The position numbers were made by a program, and so were the translations under genes. A stretch of DNA of 64,000 bases. Source: Drosophila miranda. Taxonomy: Eukaryota > Arthropoda > Insecta > Diptera > Drosophilidae. Below, in pieces: positions 12,767 to 23,644 of the stretch (its first letter is position 1; each line of letters begins with the position of its first letter). The notes below the pieces were generated by a model. The model did no database searches. It had not been told where the DNA came from and was given only the letters and a program-made list of their open reading frames with translations. The stretch spans positions 18,640,336 through 18,704,335 of the forward strand of contig NW_022881614.1 in NCBI RefSeq assembly GCF_003369915.1, written 5' to 3'.

Positions 12767-13016
12767 AATTTTAATTTTATTTCTTTCAATTTTTATTTTA
12801 TTTTATTCGGTTTGAGATAGGCGTGGCGACGGCCGACGCGGTTAATTTCTCCCCCCGAACTACTATACTCTTACAAGTAAGTTCCCAGCACTCCCGACGC
12901 TCACTGCTCGTTCTGCAACATTGCTGCGTACCCAAAACTCCGGTGTCGCTGGGCAACATCCCCTGTATAACGGCTGATCTTGTTTTTATATATTTTTTCG
13001 ATCGATTGTGTTAACT
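12767..13016 (-). repeat. 3' LTR of the gypsy-like element
   Basis: This 250-bp LTR is nearly identical to the split LTR at 18847-19070 plus 20181-20210 and to the LTR at 62947-63196. It includes a TATATAA-like stretch near its U3 start and ends at the TACA target duplication. Confidence 0.9.
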
Positions 13017-13059
13017 CCTCCTTCACTTAAGTGGAAGACGACCTCGACCTAACCTTTAT

Positions 13060-13424
13060 AAGTACGGCAAGCTCGGTACGTCTTCATGATTTGTTATGTC
13101 GAGGAATGTGGATACTGTTGATCCTGGAGACTTCCTCGCGTAGTTCTGTTTATCGATTGTCTCCACTATGTCGTTTATGATGATTATGCCATCATCGATG
13201 CGTGTTACAGGTTCGAGATGGCTGGGCCGAGTTGGACAGTGCGCGATGACACCGGTGCGCACAAGTTGTGTAGGGAAGTTTTTTACAGAATGTTGTTGTA
13301 AGAGTGGTAGCGCGGTTTCCGATAGCTGTAACATGGTTACCACCGTCGGCAATTTTTCGTCTTCGGCGAAGTTAATTGTGATGCCGTTGTGCTCAACAGG
13401 GTGATTACAGATTAATCTTACAGA

Positions 13425-13458
<34 letters not shown>

Positions 13459-13775
13459 AAACTAGTTAAGGCTTAGGAAAGAATTCATTATTAAATAAAA
13501 CTTTGATTTTAGCTTCCTATATTAAATCAGTAATACTTAAATTCGTAGAGTGTTCATTAATTATTCTTCTCAAATCGTGAGAGTCTAATACGGAAGGGTT
13601 AACAATTCCTATCTTTGCAAGTGTAACTGATAACATTAATGCTTTTAATTCTGAAATAATTATTCTGTTTCTTGAAAGTAATGTCTCACTTGCGATTGTA
13701 GGAATTCGTTTCTTTACTCTTCTGCATCCTCTATTATTGTTGTATATTGAATAGTGAAGAGGAATATGAACTCAT
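13060..13775 (-). pseudogene. Remnant of the env gene of the gypsy-like element
   Basis: Minus-strand frames downstream of pol resemble the C-terminal half of an errantivirus envelope protein. This copy has several stops, and a run of about 27 A (plus-strand T, 13427-13456) divides the remnant. The part before the run contains LDSHDLRRIINEHSTN; the same segment is open in the second copy (63736-63957). Most of the expected N-terminal region between the pol stop (13789) and this remnant is missing. Compared with the copy at 63200-63500, this one also lacks about 150 bp near 13045. Confidence 0.6.
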
Positions 13776-13788
13776 TATGAACTGATGT

Positions 13789-16700
13789 CTATCTTAAATT
13801 GTCCTTGTGGACCACCCTTCCTTTTATTAGGACCGTTGTCCCCAAGTCTGCCTCGATTTTATTTTCGGTGTACAAAGGTGTCAGTTTGTTTCCTAATCGT
13901 TTGTTTGCTTTTACAAGGACTGTGTCACCTACTTGAAACTGTCTATCATGTCTTACTTCATTCAGTTTTTTCATTTGGAGTTGTTGTGCTTTATGAACTC
14001 TATTCCTGATTTCCACCTCAAGTTCAGGGGAGGACGAGTGAATTACATCGACCGGACGTTTCTTCGTTACGGAGTGAACTGTGTTATTGTATTCAATAGT
14101 TGCTTGAAGTATCGTTTCCACAGTATTTGTAAGCTTCCTTTGGGCTGTTAAACATCTCGCAATGTCATTAAGGGTGCTATGGAATCTTTCGACTTGTCCA
14201 TTGGAAGTACTATGAAGTGGTGGAGCATTTATAATTTGAATGTTATATTGGTTACTTAATAATGATTTTATTGTCTCGGACTTTATGGAAGGTTCGTTAT
14301 CGGAATAGATCGTCTTGGTGTTCCAGTAAAAATTGATAAGTTTTAAAATTGCTGATTGTATGTCAACTATTGTTCTTGAAGCGATGGGTTGGACAACTGC
14401 AAATTTTGAAAGCTTGTCTATGCATGTGAGGAAATATTTTTTATCGGTTGAATATACGTCGATATGTAGCATTTCGCCCACATACGAGGGTATGGGTGTT
14501 TCCCCAAGTATTTGTTTTTGTGGGTGTCGGTTGTACTTGGCCGTTTGACAAATTTTGCAATTTGCAACAACCTCGACTGCTAATTTGGTCATTTTCGGGA
14601 AAAAATAGTCTTGTAAAATTTGTTTTACATTCTCCTGTGCCGCCCTATGGGCTCTATTGTGTTCTGTAATAACTATTTCTTTTTGTTTGTTCTTGTCCAA
14701 AATGTCATTTACTATATGTTTTGTGTATCGGAATATTGTTGTTGGAAATGTTTCTATTAATTTATGTTGAATGAATGCTAATATGGGTAATTCGCAGTGG
14801 ATTGCATTTACGACATCTTTTTTTACAGCGTCACTTATTTTTTTAATTAACGAGTCCCTACTTGAGAAATATATTGTATGTCGGATCTTTTCACCGAACA
14901 AAATGGTTGTGCGATTTGAAGCTACTTCATGTTCCTCTATTATAATTTGGTTTCGAAAACAGTTGATTGGTTTGTCTGTTGATTCTATAGTGTATGTAAG
15001 TGATATTTCGCTGTGTATTGTGGCCCTGTCTGACTGTGCATCATCTTCTAAGGTATGGATGTTGTGTCGTGATAGTGCGTCAGCGATGAAGTTTTCTTTT
15101 CCTGGCTTGTAGAAGATATTTGCATTGTACTCGTCTATGAGAGCTTTCCAACGTCTTATTTTTGCGTTTGGGTTGCGATCAGAAACTGCAAACGTTAGAG
15201 GCTGATGGTTTGTAAAAATATTTAAATTTTTTACTCCGTATAGATAGTTTCTGAGGTTTTTCAAAGCCTAAACTATAGCGAGCAGCTCTCTTTCGTTTGT
15301 TGCAAAGTTAAGTTCCCTATCATTTAGTGTCCTTGATATCATGGTAATTGGCTTCCCGTCTTGTGATAAGACGGCTCCCAGACCGAAGGACGAAGCATCT
15401 GTTGTTAGGTCAAATGCTTTCTTATAGTCAGGATAGAGTAACATTACGCTTTCGGATGCCAGAATCTCTTTTAGTTTATTGAATGCCGCGCACTGACTTT
15501 CGCCTAATTTGACTGGTATTTTCTTTGACTGTCCGGCGCTTACCATGCCATTTTCGCCCTTAAGGATGTCACTTATGGGTTTAGCTATGGATGCAAAGTC
15601 TTTAATAAAACATCTATAGTAACTTGCAAGTCCAAGGAATGATCTGACGTTGAACAAAGTGGTTGGTTGTTCGTAGTTACGAATCGCTTCCACTTTATTG
15701 GGGCATGTTTTTATCCCATTACTTGAGACGACAAATCCTAAGTATTCGACATTCTCCTTGAAAAAGTGCGATTTTTCGCGCGAAACTCTCATATTGGCAT
15801 CGTACAGTTTGTCTAAGACCCATGCGATATGCTTGACATGGCTTTCCATGTTTTCGGAAAAAATGATTACATCATCGACATAAACATAGCAAGTTTTCCC
15901 AATTTGCTCTCTGAGCACGTCGTCAATGGCCCTCTGAAAAATACTAGGTGCATTTTTCAAGCCAAAGGGGAGTCTACAGAACTCATACTTCCCATTTGCT
16001 ACGGAGAAAGCTGTTTTTTCTCTATCTTTTTCTGCAAGTAAAATCTGATGGAATCCAGATTTAAGATCTAGGGTTGTAAAGTATTTAGCTGTACCCAAGT
16101 TGGATAATATAGAAACTATATTGGGAATGGGATATTTGTCATCTGTTGTTTTTAAATTTAGTTTCCTGAAATCTATGACCAAACGTGTTTTTTTTATTTC
16201 CCTGTTCATCGGTAGCTTTTTTGTCTACAACCCAAACGGGGTTGTTGTATGGTGACCGAGACGGTTGTATTATACCACCTTTCAACAAGTCTTGAGTTTC
16301 TGCATTTACGAATTCTGAAACGCCCATCGGATTTTGAATATATTGGATCTTCATTTTCTGTTCGGATAGTGCCAATGATATTTGTATTATATGGGAGTGC
16401 TTCATTTGGGTCTGCGAAAACCCCTGTTCGGTTTCCTAACATCAGCTGAAACTTTTGGGATATAGTCTCAGGGACCTGTATTTCCTCGACATTTGTGAAA
16501 CTTATGTTTGCACATTTTAAAAATTGGATTGTTTCGGAACCGAAGTTTGTTATTAATTTCTTATTCTTTAAGTCCAGTAGAACGTCACTCTGTTTTAATA
16601 GGTCAAGTCCAATTATACCGTCAAATGTCGTGAGGTTTGGTAGTAAAAAAAATGTTGAGTTGGTATTGAAAAGGTGCATTATACATTTTTTGTCTATGCC

Positions 16701-16856
16701 ACTATAGCCATGTATTGACTTCACTCGGAAGGGTTTATTTACTAGGGTAATATGTTTTAGTTCTTTTAATGGTTTTATGTAGTTTTTGGAAGCTCCTGTA
16801 TCTATGAGTAATTTGATTGTTCTCCCTGCTACTGTCCTTTCTATGAACGGAAGCAA
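13789..16856 (-). pseudogene. Pol polyprotein of the gypsy-like element (PR-RT-RH-IN), broken
   Basis: Order on the minus strand: aspartic protease (LIDTGAS near 16810), reverse transcriptase with catalytic YVDDVIIFS near 15885, RNase H (LTTDASSFGLGAVLSQ near 15400), an HHCC zinc-binding region (CKICQTAKYN near 14555), and a DDE integrase core (HIDVYS, YSDNEP, GQVERFH). The frame is broken by at least two frameshifts near 16190-16320 and by one in-frame TAG at 15268-15270 in RNase H, where neighbouring family sequence would have Trp. All catalytic motifs are otherwise visible, so decay is modest. Domain order RT-RH-IN is the Ty3/gypsy order. Confidence 0.88.
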
Positions 16857-16879
16857 GGAGTTATGTCTAAAAAATTAAT

Positions 16880-18180
16880 CTAGTCATAATCTGAAAGGTC
16901 GTTTTCTATGCCATCAACTTCGGCGTTTGCTATAGTTTGGTAATCCTGTTCTTCCTGATCGAGTAGGGTATCTTCTGCTTCTACGTGGTTAATTCTTTGT
17001 TGTTCCGGTCCCGTAAAACGTGCGCTACTATTGTTCGGTCTCTTGTTTGTTTGTCCCTGGTTGTTGTAGTCCGATTGGTTGTTTTGTTGCTGACTTTGCC
17101 ACTGGTTTTGTCTCTGAGGCGCGCTATTTTGTTGATACTGAGTAGTCTGCCTAAAACGTGAGGATGTGTCCACGTCCATTGGTTGGACCTGTTCTGATTT
17201 TGGTAAAAATTCTTGTTTCCTATACTGTGGAAGTTTCCCTAGTTGTCTTTGCCTTGTGTCCGTCATTAAATTCTCTCTGCCATGCTGTCTTTGTTCAGTT
17301 CTCTGAGCTTTTTCTTCTATGCTACGGGCGTAGTTTGAAGCGAACATATATCGATCATGATTAGCCTCAACTTCTTGAGCCAATGCCAAAGCAGAGGGTA
17401 GATCTTTTGGTCTTGCCGAGAATAGAACATCACTTAAAGTCTTATTGTTCCTGAGATGAACACTCGTAGAGCGTCCGCTCTGTATTTCTCATTCAATGAA
17501 GAAGCTACAGTGGTTTCGTTAGTCATAATTGTTTTGTTTATAAGGAGGGTCAGTTTCTTTTCTACTTCGTCAAAGTACTGTAATAATGTCAAATTTTCCT
17601 GCCGGAGCGTTGACATCTCTTGTTCAATTAAGTATATTGGTCGTTTGTCTGCGTACGTAAAGTCTAGTCGATCTATAATGGCTTTAAAATTAAGGGGAGT
17701 GTCGAAAGAAGAGAGTACCATATCAGCTGAGTTCTTAACTTTGTTTCTCAGTATTCCTAAAGCTTGATAATGTTTTGAGCTACCGTCAAATTTCTCATAA
17801 ACTTTGTATGCGGTATGCGCAGCCTTCCTCCATGAGACATAGGTTTCATTCTTTCCCTCAAAGTCGGGCAGGGATTTCATAATATCAAGAGTCTAATTAC
17901 AGACAACGTCTGTTCTTATCTCTGCATCCTTGTACGCCACCACTTGAGGAGCGTTAATTTGTACACTATTTAAGCTCTCCTGAATACCGTGTAGTTTTGA
18001 AGTGAAGCTCTGTTCCTGTACGGCTAGTGCGCTTGAAACCGCGGCCTCTATCATGAGTCTGAGCTGCTCGTTTGATATATTAATTTCTAAATTTATGTTC
18101 TCTATTACGTCTTCCTGATAATTTGTTCCTTTTAGTTTCTGAAATTCTTTTACCAAATCTTGTACTTCCTTATCCCTCAT
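16880..18180 (-). pseudogene. Gag of the gypsy-like element, broken
   Basis: Three consecutive minus-strand segments (18180-17893, 17880-17434, 17389-16880) form a gag-like protein. It has a charged N-terminal coiled region, a capsid-like middle and a Gln/Asn/Arg-rich C-terminal tail. The first two share a frame and are split by a TAG at about 17893. A small deletion near 17435 shifts the frame before the third. No zinc knuckle is visible, as is usual for errantivirus gag. It directly precedes pol. Confidence 0.72.
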
Positions 18181-18317
18181 AACCTAAACAAAAAATGCAC
18201 CTGTTTTTATTTATTTCACTATCAATCAACTTGCAAGACTAAATTGTGTTTTATGTGGGGTTTTGAGTTTTTTTTTTTTTTTAATGAACACTCTACTCAC
18301 ATGTTCTTTGTCATAAA

Positions 18318-18755
18318 CTATGTTAGTATAGCTGCTTCTTGATGTCTTCTTGTTGGTAGGTGTATGGTGGTGTATGGTGTACGGTTTATGGTGTATAGTG
18401 TACAATTTATGGTGTATGGTAGTATGGTGTCTTCTTTGTCTTCCAGATGCTTCTGGATTTATACTATGTTAGTATAGCTGCTTCTTGATGTCTTCTTGTT
18501 GGTAGGTGTATGGTGGTGTATGGTGTACGGTTTATGGTGTATGGTGAACAATTTATGGTGTATGGTAGTATGGTGTCTTCCTTGTCTTCCAGATGCTGCT
18601 GGATTTATACTATGTTAGTATAGCTGCTTCTTGATGTCTTCTTGTTGGTAGGTGTATGGTGGTGTATGGTGTACGGTTTATGGTGTATAGTGTACAATTT
18701 ATGGTGTATGGTAGCACCATACTTCTTCTTTGTCTTCCAGATGCTGCTGGATCTG
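18318..18755. repeat. 145-bp tandem repeat, three units, in the gypsy-like leader
   Basis: Units begin at about 18318, 18463 and 18609, each starting ACTATGTTAGTATAGC and ending in TTCCAGATGCTKCTGGAT. Each contains smaller GTATGGTG repeats. They sit between the 5' LTR and gag, in the untranslated leader of the element. Confidence 0.9.
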
Positions 18756-18836
18756 TTTTTTTTTTTTTATGTTCAATTGCGTGTATTGGTTTTTTATTTT
18801 TGCCGCTGGTTCAGGTTTTTCCGTGGATTCGAATTA

Positions 18837-18847
18837 GTTGGGCGCCA
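18837..18847 (-). other. Primer-binding site (tRNA-Lys type)
   Basis: The minus strand reads TGGCGCCCAAC directly after the 5' LTR, complementary to the 3' end of Drosophila tRNA-Lys(CUU), the primer used by gypsy. The first base overlaps the LTR end. Confidence 0.8.
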
Positions 18848-19067
18848 ATTTTAATTTTATTTCTTTCAATTTTTATTTTATTTTATTCGGTTTGAGATAG
18901 GCGTGGCGACGGCCGACGCGGTTAATTTCTCCCCCCGAACTACTCTACTCTTACAAGTAAGTTCCCAGCACTCCCGACGCTCACTGCTCGTTCTGCAACA
19001 TTGTTGCGTACCCAAATCTCCGGTGTCGCTGGGCAACATCCCCTGTATAACGGCTGATCTTGTTTTT

Positions 19068-20179
19068 ATACCCGATACTCAAAATGAGTATTGGGGTATA
19101 TTAGATTTGTGGTAAAAGTGGATGTGTGTAACGTCCAGAAGGAATCGTTTCCGACCCCATAAAGTATATATATTCTTGATCAGCATCAATAGCCGAGTCG
19201 ATTGAGCCCTGTCTGTCTGTCCGTCCGTCCGTCCATCCGTCCGTCCGTCCGTCCGTGCCCTTCAGCGCCTAGTGCTCAAAGACTATAAGAGCTAGAGCAA
19301 CGATGTTTTGGATCCAGACTTCTGTGATATGTCACTGCTACAAAAATATTTCAAAACTTCGCCCCGCCCACTTCCGCCCCCACAAAGGACGAAAATCTGT
19401 GGCATCCACATTTTTAAAGATACGATAAAACCAAAAACGCAGAATCGGTGAGGATGACCATATCTTTTACAGTGCAAAATCTGAACCAGATCGTATAATG
19501 ATTATAGCCAGAATCAAGAAAACAATTTCATTCTTTCTCGCTCTGTCTCTCTCTAACACACAGGTTTCATGGTCGGTTTTGTCAATTGCAAAATATGAGT
19601 TCAAGGATCTCAGAACCTTTAAGAGCCAGAGCAACCAAATTTGGTATCCACACTCCTGTGATATCGGACCTTGACCGTTTCGTGTCCAAATTTCGCCACA
19701 CCCCCTTCCGCCCCCGCAAAGGACGAAAATCTGGAGCACCCACAAATCTCAGAGACTATTAAGGCTAGAGTAACCAAATTTGGTATCCGCACTTCTGTTA
19801 GATTTCACTATAAAACGTATATCTCAGAATTTCGCCCCACCCCCTTCCGCCCCCACAAAAGACGAAAATCTGTTGCATCCACAATATTGCACATTCGAGA
19901 AAACTAAAAACGCAGAATCATAGATAATGACCATATCTATCAGATTGCTGAATCTGGATCAGATCGGATCATTTTTGTAGCCAAAAGCAAGAAATCAATT
20001 TTCAGTGGCTACGCAGCGCCCGACGTCACGCTCAGACTGATTTTCTGTCTCTCTCGCACGCACTCTTTGTCGTGTGGTTCAATATTAGCGGCGTCTGCCG
20101 CAGGAGAGCCATACTGACTTAGTATCGGGTATAACTGTAGAGTTGCGGTGTCCGCAGCAACTCACAACGTTCCACCTCG
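19068..20179 (+). mobile_element. Helentron-type DINE-1/mini-me element (copy A) inside the 5' LTR
   Basis: The left end is ATACCCGATACTCAAAATGA. A (GTCC)n microsatellite lies near 19218. The right part holds AGTATCGGGTAT, the inverse of the left end, then a GAGTTGC...GCAACTC hairpin and the terminus CACCTCG. Comparison with the uninterrupted LTR at 12990 shows insertion between T residues with little or no duplication. Subterminal inverted repeats, microsatellite, 3' hairpin and T-T target are the known features of Helentron-associated INE elements. It has no coding capacity. Confidence 0.9.
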
Positions 20180-20214
20180 TTATATATTTTTTCGATCGAT
20201 TGTGTTAACTTACA

Positions 20215-21902
20215 CACTCCTGAAATACTTTGAATACCCTTTGTGTTGTATTTATTGAATGATTACAAAAATTCATTGATCCAACTTGCAACTGGGTGGC
20301 AACGCCGCAACTCTCGCGTTTTATTTGTCAATAAAGTAGTTGTAAATTTAGATTGCAGATAGCTCTCACACACACATGCATACGCATACAGTAATAACCC
20401 TCTAGTACTGGCGTTGGCGATTGACCATGCCCGAACTACTGATTTGGCTGGTTCCTACATTTGTACTTTCCGGACTAACCCTATGGTAAACGAACGCCGA
20501 ACCACTCAAAGAAGAGACAAAAAATGTTGCTCTGTATACTCTACAACCCACCGCGCACCAACCACCGAACTAGTTCGGTTTGGATGCAACGTCTCACCAG
20601 TAGACGAAGAAACGAAAAAGCATGAGAGGAAAATGAAGAGAGCTGGTAGCTACAAATGATGCTGATCTGCTCTTCTCCTTTCCCTTTTCTGTTTTCGGTA
20701 ATTTCATTGCTGGAATGTTCTTTGCGTTTGGCGTTTGTGCAAGTCAGTGCGGCTGTCCAAGTGATTATAATTATTCAATTTTAAACAGTAAGTCAAAGCA
20801 AATGTATAGCAAACGGCATTTGCGTAGGCTCAATAAAGAAATATAAGACCAATATGCAGCCAAACATAATCGTGTTAGCGGAGAAACAGTGTCGTGCAGT
20901 GAAATAGAAAAAGTTTAAGGCCGCGAAATGAAACAAATGGAAAGTGACACTGAAAAATTTAAAGAACTTCTTTAGAGTTTTGATTGGTAAGCTTATATGC
21001 TTTTGGTTTTTTTGTATGCCTATTATATCTGTATTTTATATTTATAGATGCCATAACTGTAGATACGGGGACTGGATCAGCTGAAGTCCAGATTAGGAAG
21101 GCCCTACAGCTGCAAAAAGACATTTTTTCAAAAACAGTACCACCGCGAACAGCAGACCGTAATTAGTAAATTTAAAAACTTAAATGAAATATATAATAAA
21201 ATAAAAATTTAAATATGAAATGAAATGAAGATTGATAACCTACTTCATGGGTACCCATTTCACTAGCTACTACATGGGTACCCATTTCACTAGCTACTAC
21301 ATGGGTACTCATTTCACTAGCTACTAGACGAGTACCCATATTACTAGTTCGGGGGTAAACGATGTGGTGTCGCTGTACCCCTGGTCTGTTAGGGAGTGGT
21401 GATATCACCACCTCCGAACTAGTTCCCAGTACTGCTGGGAATCACATTTTTTGTGTGTGTGGTAAGAAAACGGAGAGAGAAAGAGCGCGCGAAAGAGTAA
21501 TGGGAAAGGAAAATCAAAATACCACATTTAATTACATTTTATTTCTGTTCTTATTAAATGATCTCTAGTGAGTGTTTGCGTGTGTGTGAGTGAGAGAAAG
21601 AGACGTAGTGCACTTGATGTGATGTACATATTTATATGTACCTTAACCACAAAAATAAAATACGATGCACTTTTCTTTAGGATAAGAATATCATTCAACT
21701 CAATATAAATAGGATGAATGGAATCTCTTATAGGGTATTCAATAGTAGACTTTTGTGCGATGTCAGCTGTATTTTCCATCTTGATTTATGCCTCTTTAGT
21801 TGCAACACAGAAATATTTAGTTCATTTACAATTGTTATATATGTATGTAGGTTCATACAAACACATTTACCTGTTCCCCAAAGCGCACACACACACACCA
21901 AC
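20215..21902. other. Unique segment between gypsy-like element and LINE (copy 1)
   Basis: This was continuous with the DNA left of 12763 before the gypsy-like insertion. It holds an initiator-like TCAGT near 20745, a potential GT donor at 20987 and AG acceptor at 21048, and short disconnected frames: one starting MYSKRHLRRLNKEI at about 20802 with stops, and one reading DTGTGSAEVQIRKALQLQKD after the acceptor. The latter ends at 21166. These could be decayed exons of a host gene or of an old transposon; I do not recognise them. GA-rich sequence lies at 21473-21500. Confidence 0.4.
21241..21347. repeat. 27-bp minisatellite, about four units
   Basis: Units read ATGGGTACCCATTTCACTAG plus CTACTAC with small changes. 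The core ATGGGTACCCAT is itself palindromic. The array is repeated in the second duplication unit at 24697-24803. Confidence 0.88.
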
Positions 21903-21915
21903 ACATCCAAAGATA

Positions 21916-22456
21916 CCGCGGGTAAACTGCTTGAGAAGGTGGTCTGCGCGCGACTGGAACGCTCCATCGCGGAGGCTGGCGACCTCTTACCGCACTAATA
22001 AGGCTTTCGCAAGGCCCGATCCACGATAGACGCCGTTCGTAAGGTGTGGACATTGCCTCCGGTGTAATTGCCGGCACTCGGTGGAAAGGCGGCGGGAAAG
22101 AGTACTGCCTAGTAGTCACCCTAGACATTAAGAACGCGTTCAACACGGCGAGGTGGAGCTGCATCCTAAGGGCGCTGGAGAGTTTCGACACACCCAGGTA
22201 CCTGCAGCGGATGGTACAAAGCTACTTTGAGAGAAGGCTGCTTTGTACGACACGCAGGCTGGCACGGAGGAATACGAGGTATCGGCAGGCGTCCCGCAGG
22301 GTTCAGTGCTTGGCCCCACTTTGTGGAACGCAATGTATGACGGCATCTTGCGACTCAGCCTCCCCCACGGAGTACACATGGTGGGTTTTGCAGACGATGT
22401 GGCTGTCCTAGTGGTGGCAAAAGACCTGTCCGTCGTGGAAACGACCTCAAACCAAA
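21916..22456 (+). mobile_element. R1-like LINE fragment (copy in duplication unit 1)
   Basis: This is the first part of the LINE that is longer at 25455-26908. RT motif A (VTLDIKNAFNTARW), motif B (GVPQGSVLGPTLW) and motif C (GFADDVAVLV) are all visible but in shifted frames. It is cut off at the duplication junction at 22456. Confidence 0.85.
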
Positions 22457-23613
22457 CCCGATACTCAAAATGAGTATTGGGGTATATTAGATTTGTGGTA
22501 AAAGTGGATGTGTGTAACGTCCAGAAGGAATCGTTTCCGACCCCATAAAGTATATATATTCTTGATCAGCATCAATAGCCGAGTCGATTGAGCCCTGTCT
22601 GTCTGTCCGTCTGTCCGTCCGTCCGTCCGTCCGTCCGTCCGTCCGTCCATCCGTCCGTCCGTCCGTCCGTCCGTCCGTCCGTCCGTCCGTCCCCTTCAGC
22701 GCCTAGTGCTCAAAGACTATAAGAGCTAGAGCAACGATGTTTTGGATCCAGACTTCTGTGATATGTCACTGCTACAAAAATATTTCAAAACTTCGCCCCG
22801 CCCACTTCCGCCCCCACAAAGGACGAAAATCTGTGGCATCCACATTTTTAAAGATACGATAAAACCAAAAGCGCAGAATCGGTGAGGATGACCATATCTT
22901 CTACAGTGCAAAATCTGAACCAGATCGTATAATGATTATAGCCAGAATCAAGAAAACAATTTCATTCTTTCTCGCTCTGTCTCTCTCTAACACACAGGTT
23001 TCATGGTCGGTTTTGTCAATTGCAAAATATGAGTTCAAGGATCTCAGAACCTTTAAGAGCCAGAGCAACCAAATTTGGTATCCACACTCCTGTGATATCG
23101 GACCTTGACCGTTTCGTGTCCAAATTTCGCCACACCCCCTTCCGCCCCCGCAAAGGACGAAAATCTGGAGCATCCAAAAATCTCAGAAACTATTAAGGCT
23201 AGAGTAACCAAATTTGGTATCCGCACTTCTGTTAGATTTCACTATAAAACGTATATCTCAGAATTTCGCCCCACCCCCTTCCGCCCCCACAAAAGACGAA
23301 AATCTGTTGCATCCACAATATTGCACATTCGAGAAAACTAAAAACGCAGAATCATAGATAATGACCATATCTATCAGATTGCTGAATCTGGATCAGATCG
23401 GATCATTTTTGTAGCCAAAAGCAAGAAATCAATTTGCAGTGGCCACGCAGCGCCCGACGTCACGCTCAGACTGATTTTCTGTCTCTCTCGCACGCACTCT
23501 TTGTCGTGTGGTTCAATATTAGCGGTGTCTGCCGCAGGAGAGCCATACTGACTTAGTATCGGGTATAACTGTAGAGTTGCGGTGTCCGCAGCAACTCACA
23601 ACGTTCCACCTCG
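22457..23613 (+). mobile_element. Helentron-type DINE-1/mini-me element (copy B)
   Basis: This is the duplicated counterpart of copy A, with an expanded (GTCC)n array (about 22605-22690). The left end lacks the first ATA because the duplication joint lies there. At its right end the same 30-bp LTR remnant follows (23614-23644), which proves that it was copied together with its neighbours rather than inserted independently. Confidence 0.9.
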
Positions 23614-23644
23614 TTATATATTTTTTCGATCGATTGTGTTAACT

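Larger units (their letters stand above)
12767..20210 (-). mobile_element. Gypsy-like (Ty3/errantivirus type) LTR retrotransposon, degenerate
   Basis: The element lies on the minus strand. Its 3' LTR is at 12767-13016 (250 bp) and its 5' LTR at 18847-20210, interrupted by a Helentron. LTRs start AGTTAAC and end ATTAAAATT on the minus strand. The same 4-bp duplication TACA flanks it at 12763-12766 and 20211-20214. A polypurine tract lies at 13017-13028, and a primer-binding site matching 11 bases of tRNA-Lys lies at 18837-18847. Inside are gag, protease-RT-RNase H-integrase, and an env remnant. Several stops and frameshifts make this copy non-autonomous. A second copy starts at 62947. Confidence 0.92.
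19071..22456 (+). repeat. Tandem duplication, unit 1
   Basis: This 3386-bp unit runs from the start of Helentron A through the rest of the LTR and a unique segment into an R1-like RT gene, where it stops abruptly at ACCAAA. Unit 2 starts at the next base. Unit 1 is the more decayed: it has single-base deletions in the RT frame (near 22043 and 22244), and lacks 22 bp near 20927 and about 72 bp near 21371 that unit 2 has. Confidence 0.9.

Noticed and set aside
19655..19907. Recurrent ~60-90-codon frames in every Helentron copy (VRYHRSVDTKFG and similar)
   Set aside because: They follow internal repeats of a non-coding element, differ in frame and length between copies, and have no start or domain logic.
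22605..22690. Regular short repeats that could suggest a CRISPR-like array
   Set aside because: They are a (GTCC)n microsatellite inside a Helentron, in a eukaryotic genome.
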